This document shows positions 1-7,104 of a stretch of 64,000 bases of DNA, piece after piece. Position numbers and translations under genes: made by a program. The stretch is from CAVRGQ01 sp963720785 (GTDB lineage Bacteria > Actinomycetota > Acidimicrobiia > IMCC26256 > DASPTH01). The notes below the pieces were generated by a model that saw only the letters and a list, made by a program, of their open reading frames with translations, was not told the origin of the DNA and did not search any database. Numbering within the stretch: the stretch's first letter is position 1; each line of letters begins with the position of its first letter. Location of the stretch: positions 496,001-560,000 of the forward strand of contig CAVRGQ010000009.1 in assembly GCA_963720785.1 (NCBI GenBank). Reading direction: 5' to 3'.

Positions 1-495
1 CTCATCTCCGGCGGGCACGAGACCACGTCGAAGCTCATCGCCCACGGCGTGCGCCTCTTCGGCCGCCACCCCGACCAGCGCCGGGCCGTCATCGAGAACC
101 CCGAGCTGATGGTGCCGGCAATCGAGGAGCTGCTGCGCTTCACCAGCCCCACGCAGTACATGACCCGCACCACCACCCGCGGGGTCGAAGTGCGTGGCAC
201 CACCATCCCGGAGGGCGCGAAGGTCGCCCTCCTCATGGGCTCCGGCAACCGCGACCCGCGCGAGTTCGAGCGGCCCGACGAGTTCGACATCTTCCGCCCC
301 AACCCGCGCATCCTCGCGTTCGGCCACGGCGCGCACGTGTGCCTCGGCGCGGCGGTCGCCCGGCTCGAGGGGCGCATCGCGCTGCAGGAGTTCCTCGCCC
401 GCTTCCCCGAGTACGAGGTCGACGAAGGCGCCATCACCTACATGCACTCGGGCAACGTGCAGGGCCCCACCCGCATGCCGATCACGATCCCGTAG
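1..495 (+). CDS. Cytochrome P450, C-terminal part (5' end outside window)
   Basis: The reading frame is open from base 1, so this is the last 164 residues of a P450 monooxygenase, a haem enzyme that inserts one oxygen atom into a hydrophobic substrate. The I-helix signature GGHETT is at fragment residues 4-9, the ExxR pair of the K-helix at about 43-46, and the haem-ligand loop FGHGAHVCLG places the axial cysteine at about residue 114. It ends 13 bp before the thioesterase gene on the same strand. It resembles the complete P450 at 12306-13487 in its last 100 residues, including the end around SGNVQG/SSNVRG. Substrate unknown; family certain. Confidence 0.95.
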   Translation, partial: LISGGHETTSKLIAHGVRLFGRHPDQRRAVIENPELMVPAIEELLRFTSPTQYMTRTTTRGVEVRGTTIPEGAKVALLMGSGNRDPREFERPDEFDIFRPNPRILAFGHGAHVCLGAAVARLEGRIALQEFLARFPEYEVDEGAITYMHSGNVQGPTRMPITIP

Positions 496-508
496 TGCGA
501 TCCGACCG

Positions 509-1252
509 ATGACCGATCCCGCGCCCTCTGTCCACGTCTCCGCGTTCGAACTCGCGCGCCAACTCGGCGACCGCCTGCCCACGGCCGACTCCGTCCCCGA
601 CGCCGCGTTCGAGCTGGTGGAGCGCGTCCGCGAACTCGTGGAGGCGGTGGTGATGACCGACGTCGAGCCCGCCGACCTGGAGTTCGCGGCCGAGCAGGTG
701 GAGGCGGTCACGGCGCGGTTGCACGGCCGCCGGCGAGATGTGCCGCTCTACCTCGTGCGCCATCCCGACGGCCGGATCGAAAGCCTCATGCAGGCCGGGT
801 CGGGCCGGCTCAACCCGCAGGCGCCGCCCATTCGCTGGTCGGTCCGCCCCACCGAACCGCCGGCCGGCAGCCCGCCGAACCCGGTCGAGTGTGTCGCACA
901 CTGCACGTTCACCGCGGCGCACAGCGGCTCGCCGTCGCGCGTGCACGGCGGCGTGATCTCCGCCGCGCTCGACGAGTGCCTCGGCGTCGCCGCGACCGCC
1001 GCCGGGGCGAGCGGCATGACCGTCGCCCTGCAGGTGAACCTGCGCGGCGGCACGCCGTTCGGGCGCCGGGTGGAGATCCGCACGCGCGTCACCGGCATCG
1101 ACGGCCGCAAGACGCAGGTCACCGGCGAGGTCGTGGTCGACGGCGAGATCACCGCCGACGCCACCGCGCTGTGCATCCAGGCCCGTCGGCAGGAAGCCGA
1201 CCAACAGGAGACCGGCCATCAGGAGACCGGCCATCAGGAGACCGGCTCGTGA
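509..1252 (+). CDS. PaaI-type hot-dog thioesterase
   Basis: A 247-residue protein. The C-terminal half is a hot-dog fold of the PaaI/YbaW kind, which hydrolyses acyl-CoA thioesters; the motif HGGVISAALDE starts at about residue 146. The N-terminal 130 residues match no domain I recognise. The ATG at 509 follows the P450 by 13 bp. The last 17 residues are a threefold QETGH-like repeat encoded by a 15-bp tandem repeat, so the tail is probably not functional. Its stop overlaps the GTG of the next gene (GTGA), suggesting translational coupling. It probably releases CoA from intermediates of the neighbouring catabolic enzymes. Confidence 0.8.
   Translation: MTDPAPSVHVSAFELARQLGDRLPTADSVPDAAFELVERVRELVEAVVMTDVEPADLEFAAEQVEAVTARLHGRRRDVPLYLVRHPDGRIESLMQAGSGRLNPQAPPIRWSVRPTEPPAGSPPNPVECVAHCTFTAAHSGSPSRVHGGVISAALDECLGVAATAAGASGMTVALQVNLRGGTPFGRRVEIRTRVTGIDGRKTQVTGEVVVDGEITADATALCIQARRQEADQQETGHQETGHQETGS
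1201..1245 (+). repeat. 15-bp tandem repeat, 3 copies
   Basis: Three adjacent units of the form ccAtcaggagaccgg (the first copy differs by one base) code in frame for the C-terminal tail of the thioesterase, right before the overlap with the next gene. Confidence 0.9.
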
Positions 1253-2455
1253 TCGACGCGGCGGCGGTGCAGAACGGGGAGGCCTGGCGCGAGTTCTGCG
1301 CCGCGCGTCGCCGCGGCCGGCGACCGGATCCTCGGTGACGAGTTCCCCGCCGAGCCCCGCGACCGCGCCGAGGGTGTGCGCCACGTCGCCAACCAGGTCG
1401 CGTGCTGGCTCACGTTCGCCGTCGGCTTCACCGACGTGGAGCACCCGGCGTTCTTCCGCAGCGCGGACCCCGTGTACCGCTGGGGCGGTCCCAACGTCGA
1501 CCAGGTCGCGCGCCGCTCCGCGATCGCAGGCGACGGCGTCTACCGCGTGTCGGGGCGCATGGGCTCGTGCGAGGACTTCGTGCTGCAGGTGAAGGTCGGC
1601 GCAACGCAGAGCGGCGGCGCCGACATCGCCACCGAGGTGTTCGCGTCGCAACTCGACCTCGGGCCCGGCGACGACTTCGCGCTCGTCTTCGGCGGCCCGG
1701 AACCGGCACGGCCCGATGACGCTCGCCCCCTGCACTGGTTCCCGCTCGATCCCGACGCGAGCTTCGTGCACGTGCGCGACTACTACTTCGACTGGCAGGC
1801 CACCGACCCCGCGACGTTCGTGATCGAACGGCTCGACACGCAGGGCGCACCGGCGCGGCCGCTCGACGCGGAACGCGTCGCCCCCATGCTCGAGACCGCC
1901 GCGCACGAGGTGGAGCACTCCGTCGTCTTCTGGCAGCAGTACCAGGCGCGCATGCTGGACCAGCGCGGCGACCGCAACGTGTTCAACGACCCCCGACCGG
2001 AGGGTCGCGGCGTGCAGGACATCATGTACAGCCACGCCTTCGTGCGCCTCGGCCCCGGCGAGGCGATGGTGCTCGAGCTCGATGCCGCCGACGCGCCGAT
2101 GTGGGACGTCGGCACCTACAACCGCGCCTGGTACGAGCCGCTCGACTACGCGAACGGCGTCACCAGCCTCAACCACCGGCAGACGTTCACCGCCCCCGAC
2201 GGCAAGGTCCGCATCGTCGTGGCCGGTCGCGATCCCGGGGTCGCGAACTGGTTGAGCACCGAGGACCGCGACGAGGTGCTGTGCACCATCCGTTGGATCC
2301 GCCCGCCCGGCCAACCGTCGCTGCGCTACGAACGCGTCGCGCTCGACGACCTCGCCGACCACCTTCCCGCCGAGACACCCCATGTCGACGCGACCGCCCG
2401 CCGCCGCGAGGTGGCGGCGCGCGCCGCGCACGTCGCGTGGCGCTTCCGTACCTGA
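1249..2455 (+). CDS. DUF1214-like hypothetical protein (apparent frameshift near 1311-1320)
   Basis: The GTG at 1249 overlaps the preceding stop and reads ValIleAspAla... up to WREFCAAR, where the frame ends at 1338. The next frame (open to 2455) continues with AAAGDRILGDEF and then the long body with VEHPAFFR, GVYRVSGRMG and MYSHAFVRL. Removing one base in the gcgcgtcgccgcgg stretch restores a single product of about 400 residues. The body resembles DUF1214-type proteins, which occur beside P450s and SDRs in actinomycete catabolic clusters; their biochemical role is unknown. The break may be a sequencing error or a real lesion. Confidence 0.7.
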
Positions 2456-2483
2456 GCTCGCACCTGAGAGGGACAGCCCGACC

Positions 2484-3266
2484 ATGACGACCAACGACAT
2501 CGATCTCGACGGCCACGTGGTGATCGTCACCGGCGCGTCGAAGGGCATCGGCCTCGGCCTCGCCCGCCACCTCGCCGACCTCGGCGCCCACCTCGTCGTC
2601 ACCGCCCGCAAGCCGGAGGCGCTCGAGGCGTTGTCGGCCGAGCTCACCGAACGCGGCACGCCGCACCTCGCCCGTCCGCTCAACACCACCGACCGCGACG
2701 GCGCGGTCGCACTCGCGGCCGACGTCCACGCGCAGTTCGGGCGCATCGACGGCCTCGTCGCCAACGCGCAGACCTTCCTCTCGGTCACCCCGCTCGAGGA
2801 GATCACGGAGCGGAACATGGACCTGCTCCTCGACACCGGCCCCAAGGGCACCCTCTGGGGCATGCAGTCGGTGCTGCCCTACATGCGCGACCAGGGCCGC
2901 GGCCGCATCGTCACGATGGGATCCAACGCCGGGATCAACGGCGCCTCCGGCTACGGCCCGTACGTGGCCTCGAAGGAGGCGATCCGGGGCATCACCCGAG
3001 TCGCCGCCCGCGAGTGGGGCCCGTTCGGCGTCACCGTGAACTGCGTGTGCCCCGTCTCCGTCGCCCACCGGGCCCCCGCCAGCGCCGAGGAGGACCCGGT
3101 GCGTGCCGCGGTCTTCGCCGAGACGTTCAAGAACCAGCCCATCGCGCGCGACGGCGACGCCGCGAACGACATCGGTCCGATCGTCGCCTTCCTCCTGTCC
3201 GACGCGAGCCAGTACATGACCGGACAGACGCTGATGGCCGATGGCGGTGCCATCATGCGGCCATGA
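2484..3266 (+). CDS. Short-chain dehydrogenase/reductase
   Basis: A 260-residue classical SDR oxidoreductase. The nucleotide-binding glycine motif TGASKGIG is near the N-terminus and the catalytic YVASK lies in the middle (YxxxK intact). The usual NAG motif reads NAQ, and the C-terminal part ends with TGQTLMADGG. Start chosen at ATG 2484, after a weak GAGAGGGA-like ribosome site. The stop overlaps the start of the next gene (ATGA). It is the first of three consecutive overlapping SDR genes, which points to one polycistronic unit acting on hydroxy/keto intermediates. Substrate cannot be read from sequence. Confidence 0.92.
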   Translation: MTTNDIDLDGHVVIVTGASKGIGLGLARHLADLGAHLVVTARKPEALEALSAELTERGTPHLARPLNTTDRDGAVALAADVHAQFGRIDGLVANAQTFLSVTPLEEITERNMDLLLDTGPKGTLWGMQSVLPYMRDQGRGRIVTMGSNAGINGASGYGPYVASKEAIRGITRVAAREWGPFGVTVNCVCPVSVAHRAPASAEEDPVRAAVFAETFKNQPIARDGDAANDIGPIVAFLLSDASQYMTGQTLMADGGAIMRP

Positions 3267-3949
3267 GCTCACGCGAAGGACGAAGGATCGCGGTCACGGG
3301 AGACACCGCCCTGGCCGAAGGGGTGGCCGCCGGGCTGCGGTCGCTCGGCGCCCGGGTGGTGCTCCTCGACGCCGCCTACGAGACCGAGGACGACGTGCGC
3401 TCGTCGATGGAGGCCGCGCGTGACGCGCTCGACGGCCACATCGACCAGGTGGCGCACGGCTGGGTGGAGCCCGCGCTGCTCGACGCCCACGTGTTCGCCG
3501 AGGTGAGCGAGGAGACGTGGGCGGTCGCCTGCGAGCACACGCTCGAGGTCGCGTGGTGGACGGCCCGTCAGGCTTCGCCCGCGCTGAAGGAGTCGCACGG
3601 ATCGCTGGTGTTCCTCGTCCCCACCATCGGCATGGCCGGTGGCGCGCACTACGCGATGCTCGCCGCGGTCGCGGAAGGGGTCCGCGTGTTGGCCAAGGGC
3701 TGCGGGCGCCAATGGGGGTCCGAGGGGGTCACGTGCAACACCGTGGCCGTCGCGCCCCATCACTGGACGGGCCCGGCCGCGGGTGCCGAGCTCACCCGCA
3801 ACATCACGCTCTCCACGCCGGCGTTCGGCGACGAGGGCGACGCCGCGGGCGACCTGGCACCGCTCGTCGCCCTCCTCGGCGACGACGACGCACACTTCCT
3901 CACCGCCGCCACGATGGTGGCCGACGGCGGCACCTGGATGGGACTCTGA
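3263..3949 (+). CDS. SDR-fold protein with degenerate active site
   Basis: A 228-residue protein with the SDR layout (Rossmann strand IAVTGDTALAEG at the start, SLVFLVPTIG, then HYAML, and C-terminal TMVADGGTWMG). The glycine motif is altered (TGDTALAEG), the catalytic serine region reads LVPTIG, and the lysine of YxxxK is alanine (Y130-A-M-L-A134). Dehydrogenase activity by the normal mechanism is therefore unlikely. The gene overlaps both neighbours (ATGA before, TGATG after) and lies between two intact SDRs, so a non-catalytic partner subunit or a diverged enzyme is plausible. That role is inference. Confidence 0.82.
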   Translation: MSSREGRRIAVTGDTALAEGVAAGLRSLGARVVLLDAAYETEDDVRSSMEAARDALDGHIDQVAHGWVEPALLDAHVFAEVSEETWAVACEHTLEVAWWTARQASPALKESHGSLVFLVPTIGMAGGAHYAMLAAVAEGVRVLAKGCGRQWGSEGVTCNTVAVAPHHWTGPAAGAELTRNITLSTPAFGDEGDAAGDLAPLVALLGDDDAHFLTAATMVADGGTWMGL

Positions 3950-4752
3950 TGGCCACGACAGATGAGGACCGGGGCGCACCCCTCGACACGCGGCTCCTCG
4001 ACGGCAAGACCGTGCTGGTCACCGGCGCGGGCGGCGGCGTGGGCATGGGCATCGCGCTCGCCTGCGCCGACCACGGCGCCAGCGTGGTGCTCGCGGTCCG
4101 GCGCACCGAGACCGGCGATCCGGTCGCGGCGGAGATCGAGCACCGGGGCGGGCGCGCCCGGTCGATCCGCTGCGACGTCGCGTCGAGTGCCGACGTGCAC
4201 GCGGCAGTCGACGCCGCGGTCGACACCTTCGGCACCCTCGACGTGATGGTGCACAACGCGCTCGCACCCGTCGGCCCGCCGACGGGCATCGAGGACGTGC
4301 CCGACGAGATCTTCCACGCGATGCTCGGAACCGCGATGCGGGCGTCGTACCTGTGCGCGACTGCGGCCTACCCGCACCTGAAGGCGAACGGCGGGAGCCT
4401 GATCCTGTTGAGCTCGGCCGCCGGCATCGAGGGCAGCCCGTACATCCCGGCCTACGGACTGGTGAAGGCCGCGCAACGCGGCCTGGCCAAGAGCCTCGCC
4501 CGCGAGTGGGGGCCCGACGGGATCCGGGTGAACTGCATCGGCCCGGTGGCGATGACGCCGGCGGTCGAGGAGGTCGCCAAGGTGAGCCCGGTGTTCACCG
4601 AGGGCCTGCTGCTCAACCGCACCCCGTTGCGCCGCATCGGTGATCCCGAGGCCGACATCGGCCCCGTCGCGGTGTTCCTCGCCAGCGACCTGTCGCGCTA
4701 CATGACCGGCCAGACCCTCATCGTCGACGGCGGCGGTTTCCTCGCCTTCTAG
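3949..4752 (+). CDS. Short-chain dehydrogenase/reductase
   Basis: A 267-residue classical SDR. The motif TGAGGGVGMG binds the nucleotide, the serine of LLSSAAG and the YGLVK tetrad residues are present, and the C-terminus has TGQTLIVDGG. ATG 3949 overlaps the previous stop (TGATG), so it is translationally coupled to the degenerate SDR. It is probably the last gene of the SDR triplet, since a separate promoter precedes the dehydrogenase gene at 4799. Expected to oxidise or reduce a hydroxyl/keto group on a CoA or terpenoid-like intermediate; substrate unknown. Confidence 0.92.
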   Translation: MATTDEDRGAPLDTRLLDGKTVLVTGAGGGVGMGIALACADHGASVVLAVRRTETGDPVAAEIEHRGGRARSIRCDVASSADVHAAVDAAVDTFGTLDVMVHNALAPVGPPTGIEDVPDEIFHAMLGTAMRASYLCATAAYPHLKANGGSLILLSSAAGIEGSPYIPAYGLVKAAQRGLAKSLAREWGPDGIRVNCIGPVAMTPAVEEVAKVSPVFTEGLLLNRTPLRRIGDPEADIGPVAVFLASDLSRYMTGQTLIVDGGGFLAF

Positions 4753-4785
4753 CCAGGCGTTCTGAAACGGGTTTCCCGAACGCGA

Positions 4786-4791
4786 TAGCTT
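4786..4791 (+). promoter_or_regulatory. Predicted -10 element of a leaderless gene
   Basis: TAGCTT lies 7 nt before the ATG at 4799 and there is no Shine-Dalgarno sequence, the arrangement expected when transcription starts at the start codon. Confidence 0.5.
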
Positions 4792-4798
4792 CCCGGCC

Positions 4799-5908
4799 AT
4801 GCGTGGAATCGTGTTCACCGGTACCGGCCCGATGGCCGAAGTTCGCGACGACGTCACCGTGGTCGACCCGGGACCCGACGAGGTCCTGGTCCGGGTCGTC
4901 GCCGCCGGCGTCTGCCACAGCGACGTCAGCCTGCTCGACGGGACCATCCCGTGGCCGGCGCCGTCGCTCATGGGCCACGAGGGCGCGGGCATCGTCGAGA
5001 AGGTCGGCGACCTCGTCACTCGCGTCAAGGTGGGCGACCACGTGGTGATCGCCACGGTGTCGAGCTGCGGCCGCTGCGACGCGTGCGCCATGGGCAAGCC
5101 GACCTGGTGCCACAAGACGCTCGCCAACCGCCGCGAGATCTTCACCGTCGGCGGCGAACCCGCCGGCAACTTCGCCGCCACGTCCTCCTTCGCGGAGCTG
5201 ACGCTGGTGAAGGAGATCCAGGCGGTCCCGATCGACAAGGAGGTGCCGCTCACCTCCGCGTGCCTGATCGCGTGCGGCATCGTCACCGGCATGGGCTCCG
5301 TGTTCAACCGGGCGAACGTGCTTCCCGGCGACAACGTCGCCGTGTTCGGGTGCGGCGGCGTGGGCCTGGCCACCATCCAGGCCCTGCGCATCAAGGCCGC
5401 GAGCAAGATCATCGCGGTCGACACCCTCGCCCACAAGGGTGAGCTCGCGCTCCAGCTCGGCGCCACCCACTTCGTGAACGCGGCGGAGACCGACGCAGTC
5501 GCGGCCATCCACGAACTGTGCCCCTACGAGGACGGCATCGTCGAGGGTCCGTTCGGCGGTGGCGGCGTGAACTGGTCGTTCGAGTGCACGGGCGTCCCCG
5601 CGGTCACCGAGCAGGCCGTGAAGATCCTCGACTGGGGCGGCGTCTGCGTGCAGGTCGGCGTGCCCGCGCCCACGGCCACCTACTCGATCCCGATCACGCA
5701 CCTCACGCAGGTCGATCGTGGCATCATCGGCAGCCGCGCCGGCGGCGTGCGCCCGCAGAAGGACATCCCGGTGATCGTGGACCTCTACAAGAAGGGGCTC
5801 CTCGACCTCGACAGCATGGTGAGCCGCACCTACCCGATGGAGCAGTTCTTCACCGTGGTCGAGGACATGCACAAGGGTGAGCTCGCGCGGGGAGTGCTCA
5901 CCTTCTAG
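4799..5908 (+). CDS. Zinc-dependent alcohol dehydrogenase
   Basis: A 369-residue medium-chain dehydrogenase/reductase that oxidises alcohols using a nicotinamide cofactor. The catalytic zinc ligands are visible as GVCHSD, GHEGAG and the later ACGIVTG cysteine; the structural zinc lobe CGRCDACAMGKPTWC is intact. The Rossmann motif is FGCGGVGLATIQ. Close relatives include the NDMA-dependent and class III-like dehydrogenases of actinomycetes. It follows the SDRs but probably has its own leaderless promoter, and a strong hairpin follows it. It probably feeds aldehyde or ketone products into the same catabolic route. Confidence 0.93.
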   Translation: MRGIVFTGTGPMAEVRDDVTVVDPGPDEVLVRVVAAGVCHSDVSLLDGTIPWPAPSLMGHEGAGIVEKVGDLVTRVKVGDHVVIATVSSCGRCDACAMGKPTWCHKTLANRREIFTVGGEPAGNFAATSSFAELTLVKEIQAVPIDKEVPLTSACLIACGIVTGMGSVFNRANVLPGDNVAVFGCGGVGLATIQALRIKAASKIIAVDTLAHKGELALQLGATHFVNAAETDAVAAIHELCPYEDGIVEGPFGGGGVNWSFECTGVPAVTEQAVKILDWGGVCVQVGVPAPTATYSIPITHLTQVDRGIIGSRAGGVRPQKDIPVIVDLYKKGLLDLDSMVSRTYPMEQFFTVVEDMHKGELARGVLTF

Positions 5909-5923
5909 GCGGTTCGCGGCGGT

Positions 5924-5952
5924 CGCGAAGGTGGGGCGCTCTCACCTTCGCG
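5924..5952 (+). terminator. Hairpin terminator after the alcohol dehydrogenase
   Basis: A perfect 10-bp inverted repeat, CGCGAAGGTG ... CACCTTCGCG with a 9-nt loop, lies 16 bp past the stop. No U-tract, as is common in high-GC actinomycetes. Confidence 0.7.
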
Positions 5953-5955
5953 TCA

Positions 5956-5972
5956 TCTGACGATCCGTCAGA
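5956..5972. promoter_or_regulatory. Operator-like palindrome upstream of the ABC importer
   Basis: TCTGACG-ATC-CGTCAGA is a perfect 7-bp inverted repeat with a 3-bp centre, typical of a TetR- or GntR-type dimer site. It lies about 135 bp before the LivG-like start and directly after the terminator hairpin, so it probably controls the importer. The regulator is not identifiable here. Confidence 0.5.
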
Positions 5973-6105
5973 CAATTTCCTCCCCTCCAGGCGGGACACC
6001 GTTCGCGCGAACGGTCTAGAGTGCCGCCGAATATCAAATGTCAGATTGCTCCACCGGCGTTCCGGGGGAGGGATCTGGTGGCAGCACCTCTGGGGGGAAC
6101 TACCG

Positions 6106-7098
6106 GTGACCGTCACTTCCGAGCCGGACCAGCGCGCACCCGAAACGGGTGACGGGCTGATGCTGAGCCTGTCCGACATCACCGTGCGTTTCGGCGGAAT
6201 CACGGCCCTGGGCGGGGTCAGTTTCGACGCCAAGAAGGGCGAGGTCCTCGGGATCATCGGCCCCAACGGCGCGGGCAAGACCACGCTCTTCGACGTCGTT
6301 TCCGGCATTCGCGCGCCGAACGAGGGCAAGGTCGTCCTCGACAACAAGGACGTCACCTCCGCGTCGAGCACGGGCCGCGCCCGCGCCGGCCTGCGCCGCA
6401 CGTTCCAACGCGTGCAGGCCTTCGGCTGGCTGTCGGTCGAGGACAACGTGCTCGCCGCGATCGAGTGGCGCGGCGGTGGCGGCGGTTTCCTCGCCGACCT
6501 CGCGTACTCCCCCACCCGGCGCAAGCGCGAGAGGGAGCGCCGGGCGCGCGTCGGAGAGATCCTCGACCGCTGCGGACTGCTTCCCGTGCGCACCGAGCTC
6601 GCCGGCTCGCTGCCCATCGGTGTGGCGCGCATGGTCGAGCTCGCCCGGGCCATCGTCGACGAGCCCAAGGTGCTCCTCCTCGACGAGCCGGCGTCGGGAC
6701 TCGACGAGACGGAGACCGCCCGCCTCGGCGAGGTGATCCAGTCCGTCCGCCGCGACTTCGGCTGCGCGGTGCTGCTCGTGGAGCACAACGCCGGCTTCGT
6801 CATGGAGCACAGCGACCGCGTGGTCGTGCTGAACCTCGGCACCAAGCTCGCCGAGGGGCTGCCCGCGGAGATCCAGAAGAACCAGGCCGTGCGCGACGCC
6901 TACCTCGGCGAGACGCTCGACGCCAAGGCCGAGGCCACGGCGCCCGACGCCGAGGCCGAGGACACGGCGCCCGACGCCGAGGCCGAGGACACGGCGCCCG
7001 TCGCCGATCCCTCTCCCCCGCCCGAACCGTCCGACCCGCCCGACCCGCCCGACTCCGGCTCCACCCCGTCGGACACCGACCCCGAGACCGCGGAGTAA
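6106..7098 (+). CDS. ABC transporter ATP-binding protein, LivG-like
   Basis: A 330-residue ATPase of the branched-chain amino acid/urea-type importer family. Walker A GPNGAGKT is at about residues 52-59 and Walker B VLLLDEPASGLDE is present. The family's signature stretch, normally LPYGxQR, reads LPIGVARM, losing the glutamine and aromatic residue. GTG 6106 is chosen because a GGGGGGAA ribosome site lies just upstream; an in-frame start at 6046 is possible. The C-terminal 60 residues are an acidic, proline-rich tail partly made of a 27-bp tandem repeat. The fused permease/ATPase gene follows after 6 bp. Confidence 0.9.
   Translation: MTVTSEPDQRAPETGDGLMLSLSDITVRFGGITALGGVSFDAKKGEVLGIIGPNGAGKTTLFDVVSGIRAPNEGKVVLDNKDVTSASSTGRARAGLRRTFQRVQAFGWLSVEDNVLAAIEWRGGGGGFLADLAYSPTRRKRERERRARVGEILDRCGLLPVRTELAGSLPIGVARMVELARAIVDEPKVLLLDEPASGLDETETARLGEVIQSVRRDFGCAVLLVEHNAGFVMEHSDRVVVLNLGTKLAEGLPAEIQKNQAVRDAYLGETLDAKAEATAPDAEAEDTAPDAEAEDTAPVADPSPPPEPSDPPDPPDSGSTPSDTDPETAE
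6925..7005 (+). repeat. 27-bp tandem repeat, 3 copies
   Basis: Three in-frame units of gaggccgaggacacggcg plus cccgacgcc encode an acidic AEAEDTAPD-type tail in the LivG-like ATPase; the first copy differs by a few bases. Confidence 0.9.
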
Positions 7099-7104
7099 AG
7101 GGCA

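Noticed and set aside
482..2863. A 793-codon minus-strand frame opposite the thioesterase and DUF1214-like genes
   Set aside because: Low-complexity composition and no motif; the plus-strand genes have clear family features and coupled starts.
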